From positions 9,352,541-9,416,540 of the forward strand of contig CM022668.1 in assembly GCA_012295275.1 (NCBI GenBank): DNA of 64,000 nucleotides, written 5' to 3'. Shown piece by piece: positions 1-14,000 of the stretch. Within the stretch, counting starts at the first letter, position 1; each line of letters begins with the position of its first letter. The DNA is from Chrysomallon squamiferum. Lineage: Eukaryota > Mollusca > Gastropoda > Neomphalida > Peltospiridae. The notes under the pieces are model-generated. The model had not been told where the DNA came from. It searched no databases and was given only the letters and a program-made list of their open reading frames with translations. The translations under genes and the position numbers were made by a program.

Positions 1-720
1 GTTCATACATGTGTGTGTGTGTGTGTGTTTTAGTGGATGTACATGTAGATTTTTATGCATGTATGTATAATATGTATTTAATTTTTTTTTAAATATTGCA
101 ATTCACAACAAATTTAACATCTCATCATGCAAAACAGCTATGTCACATTCCTGAGAATTAAATACATTTTGTATATATCTAGTGTGATAAATATTAGTTT
201 TTTATACGTATACAAATATATAACAAAAACTAATCTTAATTTTTTTTTTTACAATTTTTAAACATTCCTATTCCTTCCAGATTCTTTGTGGAAATTATTG
301 CCAAAAATATACTCACTAATTTTTTTTTTTTTTTAACTTACTTACTTTAAAAAATCTATTTCTTTATAAAAATTTGTTCCTTGTTTTTACACTTTCTTTA
401 ATGTTCCATTATCAGCAGCTTAAATCCATTATCACAATATATCAACCATGATCTGTTCCAAGAAGGTGTTGTATACAATATCAACAATAGTTAAATAACA
501 ATGTGCTAAGCTCATAGTTAAATGATTCAGCAGTTTTGGTTGTTATAAGTGTCTGTGTTTTTGCTGCTTGCAGCTAACCAAGTGTTTATGGCTAATTTTG
601 GAAAATTGTCAAAAAAATGTGTTGTGACTGTAACAGTTAAATGCTGTGTTACAGTAAAACGAAAATAGCTAATATCTGTTGAAGTAATTTAAAAGGTCTA
701 CAAGTATGACAGCAGTAACA

Positions 721-1130
721 ATTTATCTATTTTATTTATATATTTATTTATTTAATTCTATTATTTTATATTTTTATTATAAACTTTTTTTATTTTTATT
801 TTTTTATTATAAATATTTTTTTATTTTAATTGAATTACTATGGTTATTTATTTATTGTTTTATTTTATTTTTTTAGAATCCAGTGCAATTTAATTTAATG
901 ATTATTTATTTATTTTATTTATTTATTTATTTTATTTTATTTATTTTAGTTTAATATAATTTATAATTTAATTTAATTTAATTCAACACCAATTCTATGA
1001 TTATTTTATTTATTTATTTATTTATTTATTTTATTTATTTTAATTTAATATAATTTATAATTTAAATAATTTAATTTAATCCAACACCAATATATGATTA
1101 TATATTTATTTATTTATTTATTCATTTTTC
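721..1130. repeat. degenerate TTTA/TTTTA-rich tract
   Basis: About 400 bases of near-continuous TTTA and TTTTA units are broken by two similar longer segments containing TCAACACCAATT and CCAACACCAATA, each followed by ATGATTA. This suggests a higher-order duplication of about 100 bp inside the tract. Confidence 0.7.
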
Positions 1131-1194
1131 TTTCTTATTTATTAATACTTTTCATTACTCTTTGATAAAACAATAACACTGTGATAATATGCTC

Positions 1195-1255
1195 ATCCAT
1201 TTATCCATCCATCCATCCATCCATCCATCCATCTATCCATCCATCCATCCATCCA
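1195..1255. repeat. (ATCC)n microsatellite
   Basis: Tetranucleotide ATCC repeat of about 15 units with two interruptions. Confidence 0.9.
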
Positions 1256-1603
1256 GTATATACATTTACACGTATAACCCCTAACAAACACAACATACAG
1301 TAAAAATAAGGATTATACTCGCTGTGAACTCAGTTATTTTTGCATATATTTATGTTTAATGTTAAATAGATTTTTATTTTAATACTACCTTATTTATGTG
1401 TTAAGCTTTGGTGAATGTTTAGCTTAGCTGTGATACATTGTATAACATATCAAATGTGTAGAAAATAGTACAGTGATTAACAGTGTATTACATTTGATAT
1501 GTAATACACAGTCTAACTGTGTTATAAATTTGATATTTAAATATTATGTTGTAAAATACAGCTTGTAAATGGGTTTATGCCTGTTGTAGATGGCTTATCA
1601 GAA

Positions 1604-1660
1604 TTTTATTTTATTTTATTTTATTTTATTTTATTTTATTTATTTATTTATTTATTTTAT
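1604..1660. repeat. (TTTTA)n/(TTTA)n microsatellite
   Basis: Perfect TTTTA pentanucleotides pass into TTTA tetranucleotides. Confidence 0.9.
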
Positions 1661-2176
1661 TATCAGAGGAGGAAACAATAGCTCAAGTTTCTGATGGTAT
1701 TGTATGCAGAAACCATATTTAATAAAAGTGTTTAAAATCTTGTGAATAATTCACTCCAATTTGCTATATAAAATACATAAAATGATTTAGAAAACTGCAT
1801 AAAACATCATTCAGAGTGTTAGCTGTGCATGAAATACAAAATATTTGAAAATATTTTACCAGAATGTCTTCAGGCAGTATTGTTTAAGCTGTATATAAAA
1901 TAAAAAAAGAATTTTGTACTTAGATCAGAGCTCAGCCTCTGCTTATATATTTTAAAATTTGATGTTTATGAGAGATAATTTTTGTGTGAAGCATTTCAGA
2001 TAAGAAATGTATAATCCTGTATTACTCTGTGAATATAGTTTCTGGCTGGGATTTTATGCTTACAGTAGAATGATTTTGACATGTCTTTTGATTTTTAAAT
2101 TTAGATTTTTTTTCTTAAATATTGAAAGCACAAATTTGAGATTTAGTAAGATATATATTTTTTAATTTCATGAGCG

Positions 2177-2179
<3 letters not shown>

Positions 2180-2220
<41 letters not shown>
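2180..2220. repeat. (GT)n microsatellite
   Basis: About 20 GT dinucleotides in a row. Confidence 0.9.
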
Positions 2221-2221
<1 letters not shown>

Positions 2222-2312
2222 AGATTATACCTCAAAATATTTTTTGTTAATGTTTATTAGCTGGTTAATCATGTCAATCTGATGGATAATGTTAAATATT
2301 TTTGTTCATGAT

Positions 2313-2354
2313 TTTATTATTATTATTATTATTATTATTACTACTACTACTACT
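2313..2354. repeat. (ATT)n/(ACT)n compound microsatellite
   Basis: ATT trinucleotides pass directly into ACT trinucleotides. Confidence 0.85.
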
Positions 2355-2629
2355 CAGAAATTTTTCAAATATCAAGGCAGCTAAAAGATCTTTGGATGAG
2401 ATTGATGCAACTTACTCTGATTTTCACTTCAAATAATATATTAATATTTAATTTTTTTTTTAACCCCAAATTAAATCATTCCAGTATTTTTTATTCTTTT
2501 TATTAAGAATACTTCATTACTCAGTCTATACTCACATTTTTTCCTTTCAGTATATACTATTAACTTAAATTTTTTTTTTTTTTTAAAGTGTTTAATACTG
2601 AATACATTGTAAATGCAGTTACTTACTAT

Positions 2630-3270
2630 ATTACACTGTACTGTACTCCATTGTACTGATACTTTACTATATCATGTGAACTGATAGTATTTACATAAAA
2701 CTATGTTATGTTCTGATACACACTAATACTAAAATATAAGATGCTGGATTTTACTAAGGTACACTAATATTACATAAAACTTTGTTATGTACTCACTAAT
2801 ACTAAAATATACCATACTAACTAAATATACTAAAATACCAAAATATACCATACTGTACTTTACAATACACTACTATATATACTATATTATATTATACTAT
2901 ACTATATTAATATTAATATTAAAATATATTACAGTTTAGTATTAATATATTATATTATACTCTGTTAATCTGTGTAATATACTTTAAGCTATAATACTCT
3001 TTGATATTACATACCATTCTATGCTATATACTACATTACATTACACTACACTAGACTACCCAGTACTATATTAAATACTATATTACATACACTTTACTAT
3101 ACTATATTATACTATACCATACTACACTATACTATACTACAATACTATACTATACCATTGTGTATTATTCTTTACTGAATACTACTCAGTGTTATAGTAT
3201 ACTGTATACTACTATACTATACTACACTATACTATACATCACTGTATGTTATTACGTTCTATACTGTGTG
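2630..3270. repeat. degenerate TACTA/ATACTATAC-rich satellite-like DNA
   Basis: About 640 bases are built from variants of ACTATACTATAC, ACTGTACT and TATTATATTATAC without a clean period. It looks like an eroded short-period satellite. No protein-coding signal is seen. Confidence 0.6.
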
Positions 3271-3349
3271 ATAAACAATGATAATAAATGCCATGACACT
3301 ATACTGTATTAAGTTGTTGCCTACCATACTAGAAGTAATCTACATCATA

Positions 3350-3585
3350 CTATACCATACCATGCAATTACTTACGCTAAACTCTTCCAATCAATTACTT
3401 AAGCTAAACTCTGCCAATCAATTACTTAAGCTATACCATACCATACAGTTACTTAAGCTATACCATGCCATATAATTATTTAAGCTATACCATGCCATAC
3501 ATTTACTTAAGCTATAACATGCCATATAATTATTTAAGCTATGCCATGCCATACATTTACTTAGGCTATACCATGCCACATTATG
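3350..3585. repeat. 27-28 bp minisatellite, about 8 units
   Basis: The unit is roughly ATTACTTAAGCTATACCATG followed by CCATACA. The first three units read CTAAACTCTNCCAATCA in place of CTATACCATGCCATACA, so two subtypes are present. The short open frame across it only reflects the repeat. Confidence 0.8.
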
Positions 3586-3629
3586 TGATGTTATAATGTA
3601 CTATTCTACAGTACTCTATGCTATACTGT

Positions 3630-3747
3630 GCTATACTTAACTATGCTACACTGCTGTATTATACTTAACTATGCTACACTGCTGTACTATACTTAACTAT
3701 ACTACACTGCTGTACTATACTTAACTATACTAAACTACTGTACTACG
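3630..3747. repeat. 28 bp minisatellite, 4 units
   Basis: Four head-to-tail copies of TATACTTAACTATGCTACAC plus TGCTGTAT, with one to three differences between copies. Confidence 0.85.
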
Positions 3748-3949
3748 TACGCTATGTCATATTATTCGATACTACAGTACACCACATCATGTTCTGCTAT
3801 GCTAGATTATGCCAATGTATTGTACTATACTGTACTAGACTACACTACACTACACTACATTACACTACACTTTACTATAATCTTCTACAATACACTGTGC
3901 TTTGGTGCACTCCATTCACTTTTTACAGTTGTATAAATATGTCAATTCT

Positions 3950-5077
3950 TGACAGTATACTGATTGCACCCATTATAGTTGTGATAAATTCATCTTGCTC
4001 AGATTTGTCTATGTACATATATATTATACATACAGTAGTTATTTATATGTGGTAATTAAATGCTTTATTAAACAGTGCATATGTAAAAACTTGTATTGTT
4101 ATTTCAGTATTTTGTACTAGTTTGTTAAAAAAATGTGGTTATGCATTACTATACTAAAATGTGTGGTTATCTATTTGAAATAAACATTCCAGATTAAAAC
4201 CTGGCTGGCTCAAATACTTTCTGTGTTTGTTGTCTCTGTTGCCATTGGTATGTATGTTCTGTCTCTGTTTTGTTTCTGTTTGTGTCTCTGTTTCTCATCT
4301 GTATTGATTTCAGGTGGGTGGTGGGTTTTAACTGGTAGATACATAACTGAGATACTGTGGGGCAGATGTTTATAAACTGATATGATAATGAGAGTTCTGT
4401 AAAATGCTACTCTGTGTAAAATGTTACTCTGTGTAATGTTATAGATGCTTAATTTAAATTTTAAATGGGTGATTAGTGAAGGTATAGAAATTTGGATAAT
4501 GAAAGAGAGGAAAATTTGTGTTATTGTACATAAGTTTAAATATTATTTAAATATTTATTATTGATTCATTCATTAAATTTATATTATTATTACTATTATT
4601 AACTTTTCATTCAATTTAAATTATTATTACTATTATTATTGTTATTGTTATTATTATTATTTGTTTTTGTTATTGTTTTTTTGTTATTTCTGTAAGGAGT
4701 GGATGGATTGTTTATGACAAAATGTTTGTGTAAATGGTTGTGAAAGGATGATTATGTAAACATGTAACTAGCTACAAAACCAAACCTCAGAAATTAAAGT
4801 ATGCATTGACATTCTAATATTCACTTCATAACATTAATATTAATCAGATTTTAACAGTAGCAAACAACATGTAGATATATCATCCCTATTTTCACAAACC
4901 AGCTTATCCAATTTTTTTTAAAAACATTTTCTTTATTTTTTTTATACATTCAATAAATATAATATTAAAGGTTTCAAAATCTGATACTTTAGCCAATATG
5001 TTTCTAAACTAATAAAGGAAACTGGGGTGTTAAACAGGTTGTAAGATAATTATGTTTCCAGAATAAAAATACTAACC

Positions 5078-5130
<53 letters not shown>

Positions 5131-5400
5131 ATCTTGAGATAAGTGAGTTCATGAAAACAGTTCAATATATCAATTTAAAAAAGAAAAAAAGAAAAAATGT
5201 AATACTTATAAAATGTAAACATACAGTGCCAGATTTAGCTGCGATTTATGTCCTCACAAGAGATTCAAAAATTGAGTATAACAAAATTCAGTGTAAATAC
5301 TTTGTCAAATAAACAAAATTTTGTATAGCTTAAGGCCTTATCAAGTAAAAATCCTGCACTGAATTGATACCCACATTTAAGATATGTTTGGCCTACCTTT
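3950..5400. other. AT-rich non-coding stretch
   Basis: No gene is supported. It contains an imperfect ATT tract near 4575-4690 and an AAT tract at 5079-5129. Confidence 0.55.
5079..5129. repeat. (AAT)n microsatellite
   Basis: About 17 AAT units. Confidence 0.9.
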
Positions 5401-5439
5401 CAGCCGATTACAGTCAAAAGTAAAATCCATCTGTGATCG

Positions 5440-5640
5440 TTATGATTCGTGCGACCCGTCCCCAAGTGACGTCATACAATTGTGACGTCCATGTCAGGAT
5501 GTTATTACGTTCCTTGTTGCTATTTATAGCGACGTAAATTGTAAACAAAATGGCGATTATTTGTTATTAGCTACAGCTTCAAAACAAATATCGAACAGTT
5601 CAGTGTCTGTCTGAGGTTTGCGTAGAGATAAATTAATGCG
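5440..5640. promoter_or_regulatory. promoter-like patch with CRE and YY1-like motif
   Basis: This island is less AT-rich than its surroundings. It contains a perfect TGACGTCA octamer at 5467-5474, a near-copy TGACGTCC at 5483-5490, a TATTTATAG element near 5520 and AAAATGGCGATT, which resembles the YY1 initiator motif. The ATG in that motif opens only a six-codon frame, so no coding exon is claimed. A promoter with a non-coding first exon is possible on either strand. Confidence 0.3.
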
Positions 5641-5806
5641 AAGGAATGAGATTATTTACCTGGAGGTATTTATTAGATCAGTGCAAAATTTTCTATCAAT
5701 TTTTCTTAGTTTTTGTGGCTGTTTTTCTTTCAAATTTTTCAGTGAAATACTTATATATTTGTGTTTTGTTTTGTCTTGATCGTGCATCTAATAATAATAA
5801 ATTTAA

Positions 5807-5807
<1 letters not shown>

Positions 5808-5863
<56 letters not shown>
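5808..5863. repeat. (AAT)n microsatellite
   Basis: About 18 AAT units. Confidence 0.9.
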
Positions 5864-5879
5864 TGCAATGAATCAATGT

Positions 5880-8020
5880 TAAATAATTGCAGGTTTCTTG
5901 TTTTGTTTTGTATTTAATGATTATTTATTTATGGTTTATTATTATTATTATTGTTATTATTTCTTTGGTTTTTTTCGGAAAGAACTGAAGAGGCGTTTGA
6001 CAAAGTAATTTGATTCAGAAAGGATAAGAAATAGATGGATTTGTCTGTTAAATGGATATTGAATACTTTGAATCAACTGGGTTTTTTTTCTTGACATTTG
6101 TATACGACTCAAAATATTTTATAATTTCATGTCTTCATTTTTACATCAGATTTTATCTATTAATCATCCTTCATTACCAGAGCCTTACACTAACCATCCA
6201 GGTATACACATATTCAAGCAGACAGATACACACACACACTACAATAATTGTTTGCAAATCCACCCAATGTTAATAAATAAACAAATGAAAGTATAAAGAA
6301 AAAACAACCAATAAAGCTGGTTTTAATGCATTGTTTATTAAAATTCATTGTGTTCATAATCACTACTAAAAATCATACAGTACAATAATTTTCAAAACAT
6401 CAAAGCACATTCAGCATCAAAAAAAAAAAAAATTGACATTATTTCATAATTATACGTAGTTTGTCATCATCATAATGGTTTTTTTTTTTTTTTTACATTG
6501 AATATAAAAATCTACATATTTTAAAATTGTAGGCATTTATGTCAATATCAGTTAATCAGCAAACATAATTTTGTTTTGGTTTTTTTGGTACCATAAAAAT
6601 ACAAATAATTTTAAAATTGTATAAAATTCTTCTCATGATAAATTTTGTAATCCTTATTTTAAAACTGAAATTAATTATTTAAAAAGAAACAATTGTTTAA
6701 AAAGTGTTGATAAATAAAATAAAAATTATTCAAAATTAAAAGCTGATAAATTTAATTTTGCCTAATCTAATATTTATTTAAACTAAAAATTTAGTTTTTT
6801 CAGTTGCTTTTCATTAATAATGCCAGAATTTCAATATTTCTAGTAAAGCAATAAAAACTAAAACAAGTTAAAACAATAATTAAATGCATGTTTTGTTTTG
6901 GTTAATATTTCATTAATTCTTGAAGATAGTTACTTCATTTTTGTTTTTATATCTCTTAAGAAAAAAAAAGAAGATTTTACTTCTCTCACTTAAAATATGG
7001 CTGTTTAGGCAACAAAATCAGAAAATCTGTTAAATACAGAAATTTGACACAACTGATAAATTCATTTTTATTTTAATATTTTTAAAAGTAAAAGGCTTAA
7101 ACATTGAATCATAAATGTAACTTTTGGTTCCTAATTATGAAATTACTTATTACAGTTCTAAAATTTAAAACAAGAATTATATTATTATTATTATTATTAT
7201 TTTTTTCAGAATTTAATTGCACAGCCATAAAAGTAAACATGCAATTAAAAAAATTTAAAAACCCTCAAGCACATTAAAAAATAAGAAAACTAAAAATTTC
7301 TAATTTTCCTTCCAAATTAAATGTAGAAAACTGTTTGAAAAAGCACTAAAATAAACTAAAAAGAAAACATTAAAAATATATTTATGACATCCTTACTTAA
7401 AAATGTAAGAATTTTATTGCATGTATTATTAATATATGACCATGCACACGCCTCACATCGTATATAAAAAGCATTGCAACAAACATAGCCCAATTTACAT
7501 TAATCACTCGGTTTAGCTTCACAACTGTATCATGCTTATGTTTCAACATTGTAGTGTTTTGAAGCCCACATTTAACAAATATCACAGCTTCATAATATCC
7601 ATGTGGTTGCCATGGAAATACCTGACATTATAACCACAGACTGATTTCTTTTATTACATCATAACCAGATATCTTCATCTATTACATAATGTTCAAAGAA
7701 CTGCATATATGATGTCATTTCCATGACAACATGCATTATGATGTCATAACCAAATATTTCATTTTGTTATCACATCATATTTAAAGGAATAAATCATTAA
7801 AATATTGCCACTTCCATGACAACCATGTATTAGGCCATCCTTTCCAAAGGCTACTAGTATCACATTCAATATCTGAGAGTATAACAATCAAAACATACAC
7901 TTATTGCTTTTATCTGCAATACTGTTTTAAGTTTATAATAAAAGCCACTACTATTCACAATTAATAAGATAGCGAGTAAATTATTTTATACCAAAAAAGA
8001 AGAAGAATAAAAGCTGTTTT
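5880..8020. other. AT-rich region downstream of CDC6, probably partly its 3' UTR
   Basis: No coding region is supported. It follows the CDC6 stop codon on the minus strand, so part of it should be 3' UTR. A minus-strand AATAAA lies at 6334-6339, among several others, so the cleavage site cannot be chosen. Between 7600 and 7830 the phrase TTCCATG(A/G)CAAC recurs three times on alternating strands. Confidence 0.45.
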
Positions 8021-8023
8021 ATG

Positions 8024-11000
8024 TTATTTTGGCAACCCATCAAGTAACATGGAAGACACTAACACTTTGTCTTGTAGAGTGTGTTCAAGTTCTTTCTCAT
8101 CAAGTTTCAACACAATCTGGAAAAAAAATGGAGGTAATTACAGAATTTGAAATATGAAGTGTTTCCTGTGTTGACTCAGTTGAAAATCAAGATGACTGAA
8201 GATGACTAAATTAAACTTATAAAAAATAAATAAAAGTACAAAATAAAGAAGGATAAAATAGGAGGGACGGATAAAACTCAGATAGAGAGTCATAGACAGA
8301 CAGACAGACAGGAGTCAGAGAAAGACTGAGATTTGCTACATTTTGCTGAACACATAAGTTAGGCAAATATTTATTAACAATTAAAAAATTTATATTTATC
8401 ACATTACAGTATAGAGACTGCTTCTTAAATTCTACATTGAACCTTCACAGTCATCACTACAATACAGTTTACCATACAACACAGAAATGTCTTAACATGA
8501 CAAATAATTATCAAAATATCTCATTATCCACACACCACACTGCATTCACCTCATTTAAACTTTCAACATCTTCTATTTTCTCGCACAACACATTTAACAT
8601 ACTTTTGCTTTATCACTTTTTTTTTGCATACCAGTGTATTTATCAGTTAAATTTTATTAACACCATGACTCACTTTAGCAAGTCTAGTTTCTTTTCCTTT
8701 CTTCACTCCCATCATGCCTCTGGCTTCCAGCAGACTGCACAGACTGAAGAATTCTGATTGGTCGACGACAGCAATCTGCCGTTTTTTGCAGATTTTACAA
8801 TATGTCTCATGAAACTGTAATATAAATTATAATAATGAATTTTTGTTTTTATTTTTTTAATGAAGCTAAGCAAAAATCATGATTATAAATTTATTTTGTA
8901 GAGAGAACAAATATAGATATATATTTAAATATAACTGTAACAAGAAGCTACACACAAAATAAATTAATACAATCTATGTACAAATATTTGGAATTATTTG
9001 TGTATTATACTGCATATTAATTGCTGTTTTTTTTATACACTGCCATATTTATTCACCACCTCTGCCAGTATCCCATTACTCTGCTATACTATTTTCTCCA
9101 TTAGCAACCCATCAGCTTCATTATCTACACCCCTGCTGGCCAGTAACAACCTAACTTACAACACATTCTTACTAATTTCTGCCCCATGAAGAACCTGCAG
9201 TGTTACTGATCTTTTCCTCATTTCTGGTTTTTATCCACAATTCCTCAATCATTTACAGATTTATAACCGAACTTAGAACCATCAAGCTTTGAAATAACCC
9301 CATTTCTTTTTCAATTTAACTTTTCTGGACTCATATGACATTTCCAAGATTCAGACATCCGTGAATCACTCACCTTTCCAAGACCAACTTCCTTCTTCTT
9401 TCCATTTTTAACAAGCAACAAAAGACAACACATGATAAGTTTCTGCTGGAGAGGGATGGTCTCCTCCTGTTGGCATGACGATGACTTCACACTTGACCCA
9501 TAAACTTCAGACATGATGCGTGAAATATGATGAACTGTGATTTTCTTTGGAACTGGAGGTTTTGTTTGATTTGAACCATTGCTGTCTGAAAAATTAAATA
9601 AAAAATAATATAATTTTAGTCTTCAGGGAATAATATATTTCATTTATATAAACCCAAGAAAAAAAAAAAATTAAAATTAAAATTATGAAAAAAAAGAAAA
9701 AAAAAAGGACCTTATAATTGTAAAATTAGTTATAATAATAATAAAGAGAATAATTAAAAATGTTATCTCTAATAAAAATATCTGAATCAAAATCTGCAAA
9801 GATGACATTTTTACTGTTGACAATTCTTGTTAACACACCTGAGACATTTAACACCTGTTGACACCTGATGTCATGTTCAACCAACTCGACAGCTCGGCGA
9901 CACACGTCAAGAGCTTTTCTCATGTCACCAGCGACAGCTGAGATTTTCCTCGTACAAAACTGAACAGCACTGGGTTCAATTACAGCAAGACCATCTAATT
10001 CAAGCTATAAATAAATAAATAAATACATAAATAAGTAAGTAAATAAAACTAACTATTCCATCATATAGGATTAAAGAACATAGTACAATAAAATAAATTT
10101 TTAAAAAGAGTAAAACAAAATAATAAATATTGCATTTATAAAATGACTGGTAATCTGTTTGCCAATAATAAGTTATGATAATAATCTTACATTAAAAACA
10201 TTAGCCTAAAGTGAAGAAATTACTGCTATATTTTTTATTAGATTATTTTCCTTCTAATTTCTCTTTGTTGCACAACCTGACAAGTATATGAAAAAGAAGG
10301 GCAAATCACAGCCTGCAAAATGTAGTTAAAAGTTATTTCTTCACATGATATCAGGAAAGATAAAAATACAAACAAATAGTAACAATAAAAAAATAAAAAT
10401 AAAGAAAGTGTCAGAATGTAAAAATCATTTTAAAATTTACAAACCTGTTTTAGTCTGTTGTTTATTATTGTTACTATTTGATCTTTGCTGTAAGGGGCAT
10501 AGTTTACGAGTTTTGGACGACATTTTGGTTTGGCCTGCAGACGTGGTAGAATTCTGTCTGTGAAATCCAAGGCATTGGCCACACCTAGAAACAAAGTTAA
10601 ACAATAGTAAAAATACATCTCAAAATAAAGTGAAATACAGCAATAAAATTATATAATTTAGCTTTTTTTTGAATTTATGTACAAAAAACAAGAATTTTCT
10701 AGAAATTTAAAATGTTTACAAATTATTCACAGAATAAAGGAAAAATTCTGAAATAAAAGAAACTTTTACATATTAAGTAAGAATTTTCTTGAAATCTAAA
10801 ATGTTTACAAATTATAAATAGAATAGTAATACAAATTCTGAATATTCACTATATAAAAATTTACATATTAAATGCCTTCAATCAAAATAAAATTAAATGT
10901 ACTCACCAACTAATATAAGTTTAGATTTTTGTAAAAATGGCCACTCAAAGATTGTGTAGAGAACTTCCTGATTTTTACTGTCCAGTTGATCTATTTCATC

Positions 11001-14000
11001 CAACACTATAATTCTTTTAAAAAGAATAAAGATAAAAATACTTGAATAAGAAAAAAAAATACTTTTATTTTAACAAAACTGGAAAAAATAATAATCTCAA
11101 AATATAAAACATATAATTTTAAACTTCATTTTCTAATTTTTTATATTTATTGAAATATTTTTATTCTTTTTTCACTGTGGTTGAAAGAAAATTTTATTTT
11201 TTAATATTTTAAAAAATCTTTTCATACCAGTCAAATTATCTTTGCTCTTAACTTGAAATACGTGACATAATATTTAAGAAATATATTTAAAAATTATGTC
11301 AGATCAATTTGAAATAATAACTGATAATAATATTAATAATGATAATAACAAGAAGAATAATGAAGATCAAACTCACAAGCTTTTTGTTGACGAAGTTACA
11401 CACTTTTCCATGTATTTTACGACATCTTTGTTGCTTGGCAACCTCCTTCCTGTCAAATCTTCATGTAGAGTTTTAAAGACAGATGTGGAATCTTTCAGCA
11501 TCATACAGTTGAGATAGCAAAGTTTACAAGCATGTTCCTTCTGAAATAAACAATTAAAATAAAAAAATACAATTTAAAATTTTTTTTTTTTTTAAATTAA
11601 CAAACTGCAGAAAGTTCTCAACATAAAACTGAGCTGAACATTACATAAATATCAGACATTTTTTTTATCTATGAAATAACAAAATAAGTTTGGTTATCTC
11701 AGGATAATGTTTGTCTTTTAATTATTTGTTTGTAAACTGCTTTATATTCAGAAACATAAAATATATATTTGTTTTTAAAATTACAATTAAAATAATGACA
11801 ATAATAAGAACATAAAGTACCAATCATTACCTTTAAGTTATCAATAATATGAAGCAATGAGGCTGTTTTTCCTGTTCCTGGAGCTCCAGAAATATACATG
11901 CTGCCAGCAGTTTGATTTTTCAAGTGACCTAACAAAAAACTCTTGATTTCCTGAACTTCTTTTTCACGACAGTCAAGTCTGTCAGGTTTTGCTGTGTGTA
12001 GTCGTTGTTTGGTTTCAATGTAAGCTTGACCTGTGAACAGAAAAGATATTTATACATACACATACATATATAACATGTTAAACCAAACATTTAAAAAAAA
12101 AAAACACAAGAAAACATTGTATATAATCTGCAAATAATAATATTTTCAGACCAATATATATATAAATAAAATGTACTGACAGTTTGATATTAAATTTGTT
12201 GAAAATCAACAACAAAAAATTACAAAGTAAAAGAAAAATATATCTAAAAAAGAAATTTATTATAAGTGAAAAGTAAAAAGGCATTATATATTATTTTCTG
12301 AAATGTAAAGTGTAATGTTACTTTCAAATTATAAACATACAAATACTCACACACACTGTATAATTATTAAAAATATGAAATGATAATATAAAATAAATCA
12401 GTTTACAAAATATTACTGCAAATAAATAAAATATATGATTTTTATATGTTTTAAAATATATACCAGATTTGTTATTTTACTTAAAACATCTGTTCACTTA
12501 CTGTTAGCTCTTTGAAGCTTTAACACAGAAACTGCCTTCCTACATGGAGTTGGTGCATTCTTGACTGGTGTATTTTCCTCATGTTTTCTTGAAAGCACAT
12601 TTCTGCGGGGACTGGCAACATTCTTTGTCGATGTCGTTTCCTCATCTTCTACAGCAACAGCATTTTTGCATGGAGTTACGACATTTCTTGATGGTGTGTT
12701 TTGGTCGTTTGTTACAGATGCGTTTCTGAACAAAGCAGAAGCATTTTTAACTGGTGTTTTTTCTTCCTTCACATTTCTCACAGTGTTATTATAAGATTTC
12801 ACTGGACTGTCAATTCGACGCTGTGGCGAGTTCAAGCTCAGTTTTTTTAATGACAGTACTGGACTTTTTACTGGGGAAGACAAAAGTCTCTGAAAGCCGA
12901 CTGTACGTTTTGGTGACTTGTACGGCGAAGTGATGATGAAGCTGTTGATGTTTGTTGTCTGACACTTTACTGGTGTTGTTGGCATAAGCTTTAAACTGTT
13001 TTCATTTAACTCGGATACGTCCGTAACTGTTAAATAAACAAATGGTTATATAATTAAATTTAAAAATAAATTTTAATGAGTTATTAGAATTCATAAAACT
13101 GACATAGACAACAGATAACTGTTACTACTTAAACACACACACATACGTTTTCCAAGTAAAATATGCCAAAAATTCAGAAACTTAATACAGATACACTTAA
13201 TGTCATGTTACAATTTTTTTTTAAGCATTTCTTGAAATAACATTTTGTCTAGTTTATCAGATGGTGAAAACTTGATACACATAACCTGAAACTTACAGAA
13301 TATTTTACTGCGATGAATTTCAGAGACTATCATTATGCTAAATTTAATAAGAATAAACATTTAAATAATTTTACTTTAGCTGCATGACAGATGTTTGGCT
13401 TGTTCTGACATTGGTCTGTATAGATTGATTGAAATATTATTAAAAAAAAGAAGAAAAAACCCCCTATTTAAACCACTAGGTCCATGTATGACATACATAT
13501 ATATATATAAAATGAAATAAAAATATAAAAAAACCACATGCTTACCAGAATTAACAACATTGAAAGTATTAACAGGTTTAAACCGACAAGTTAGAGATGT
13601 CTTTATTGGAGTTTCTCTCTCAAGTCTTTCCAGTTCTTTTTTCTTTTTATTTGGAGAACAAGACAATCCTCTCACATTTAGAGAAACTTCACACAAATCA
13701 TTGTCTGAAAATAAAATTAATTACTAGTAAAGTCTGCAAAGAAAAAAAACAAATAAACAGCATGATTTCCAAATGTTTCAGTATCATTTGGGGTTACCAT
13801 CACATTAGATGCAGCCAAAGTGGCAACTGAGATTGAAAAAGTTTTTTAAAATGAAATATAGAATATGTTAACTATACCTTTTCCTGATCGTTTCCTTGGA
13901 GACACAGTTTTAACATCCACTCTTTGATAACGATTTTCTGAGTCTGAATCTAAAGATTCTCGTGATCCATGACATTTTGACTGCTTTGAACTAGTTTTTC

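Larger units (their letters stand above)
1..2620. other. AT-rich non-coding stretch with simple repeats
   Basis: No coding region is recognisable. The stretch holds TTTA/TTTTA tracts, a TCCA tetranucleotide tract, a GT tract and an ATT tract, listed separately. Short open frames on either strand are low-complexity and resemble no protein family. Confidence 0.6.
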
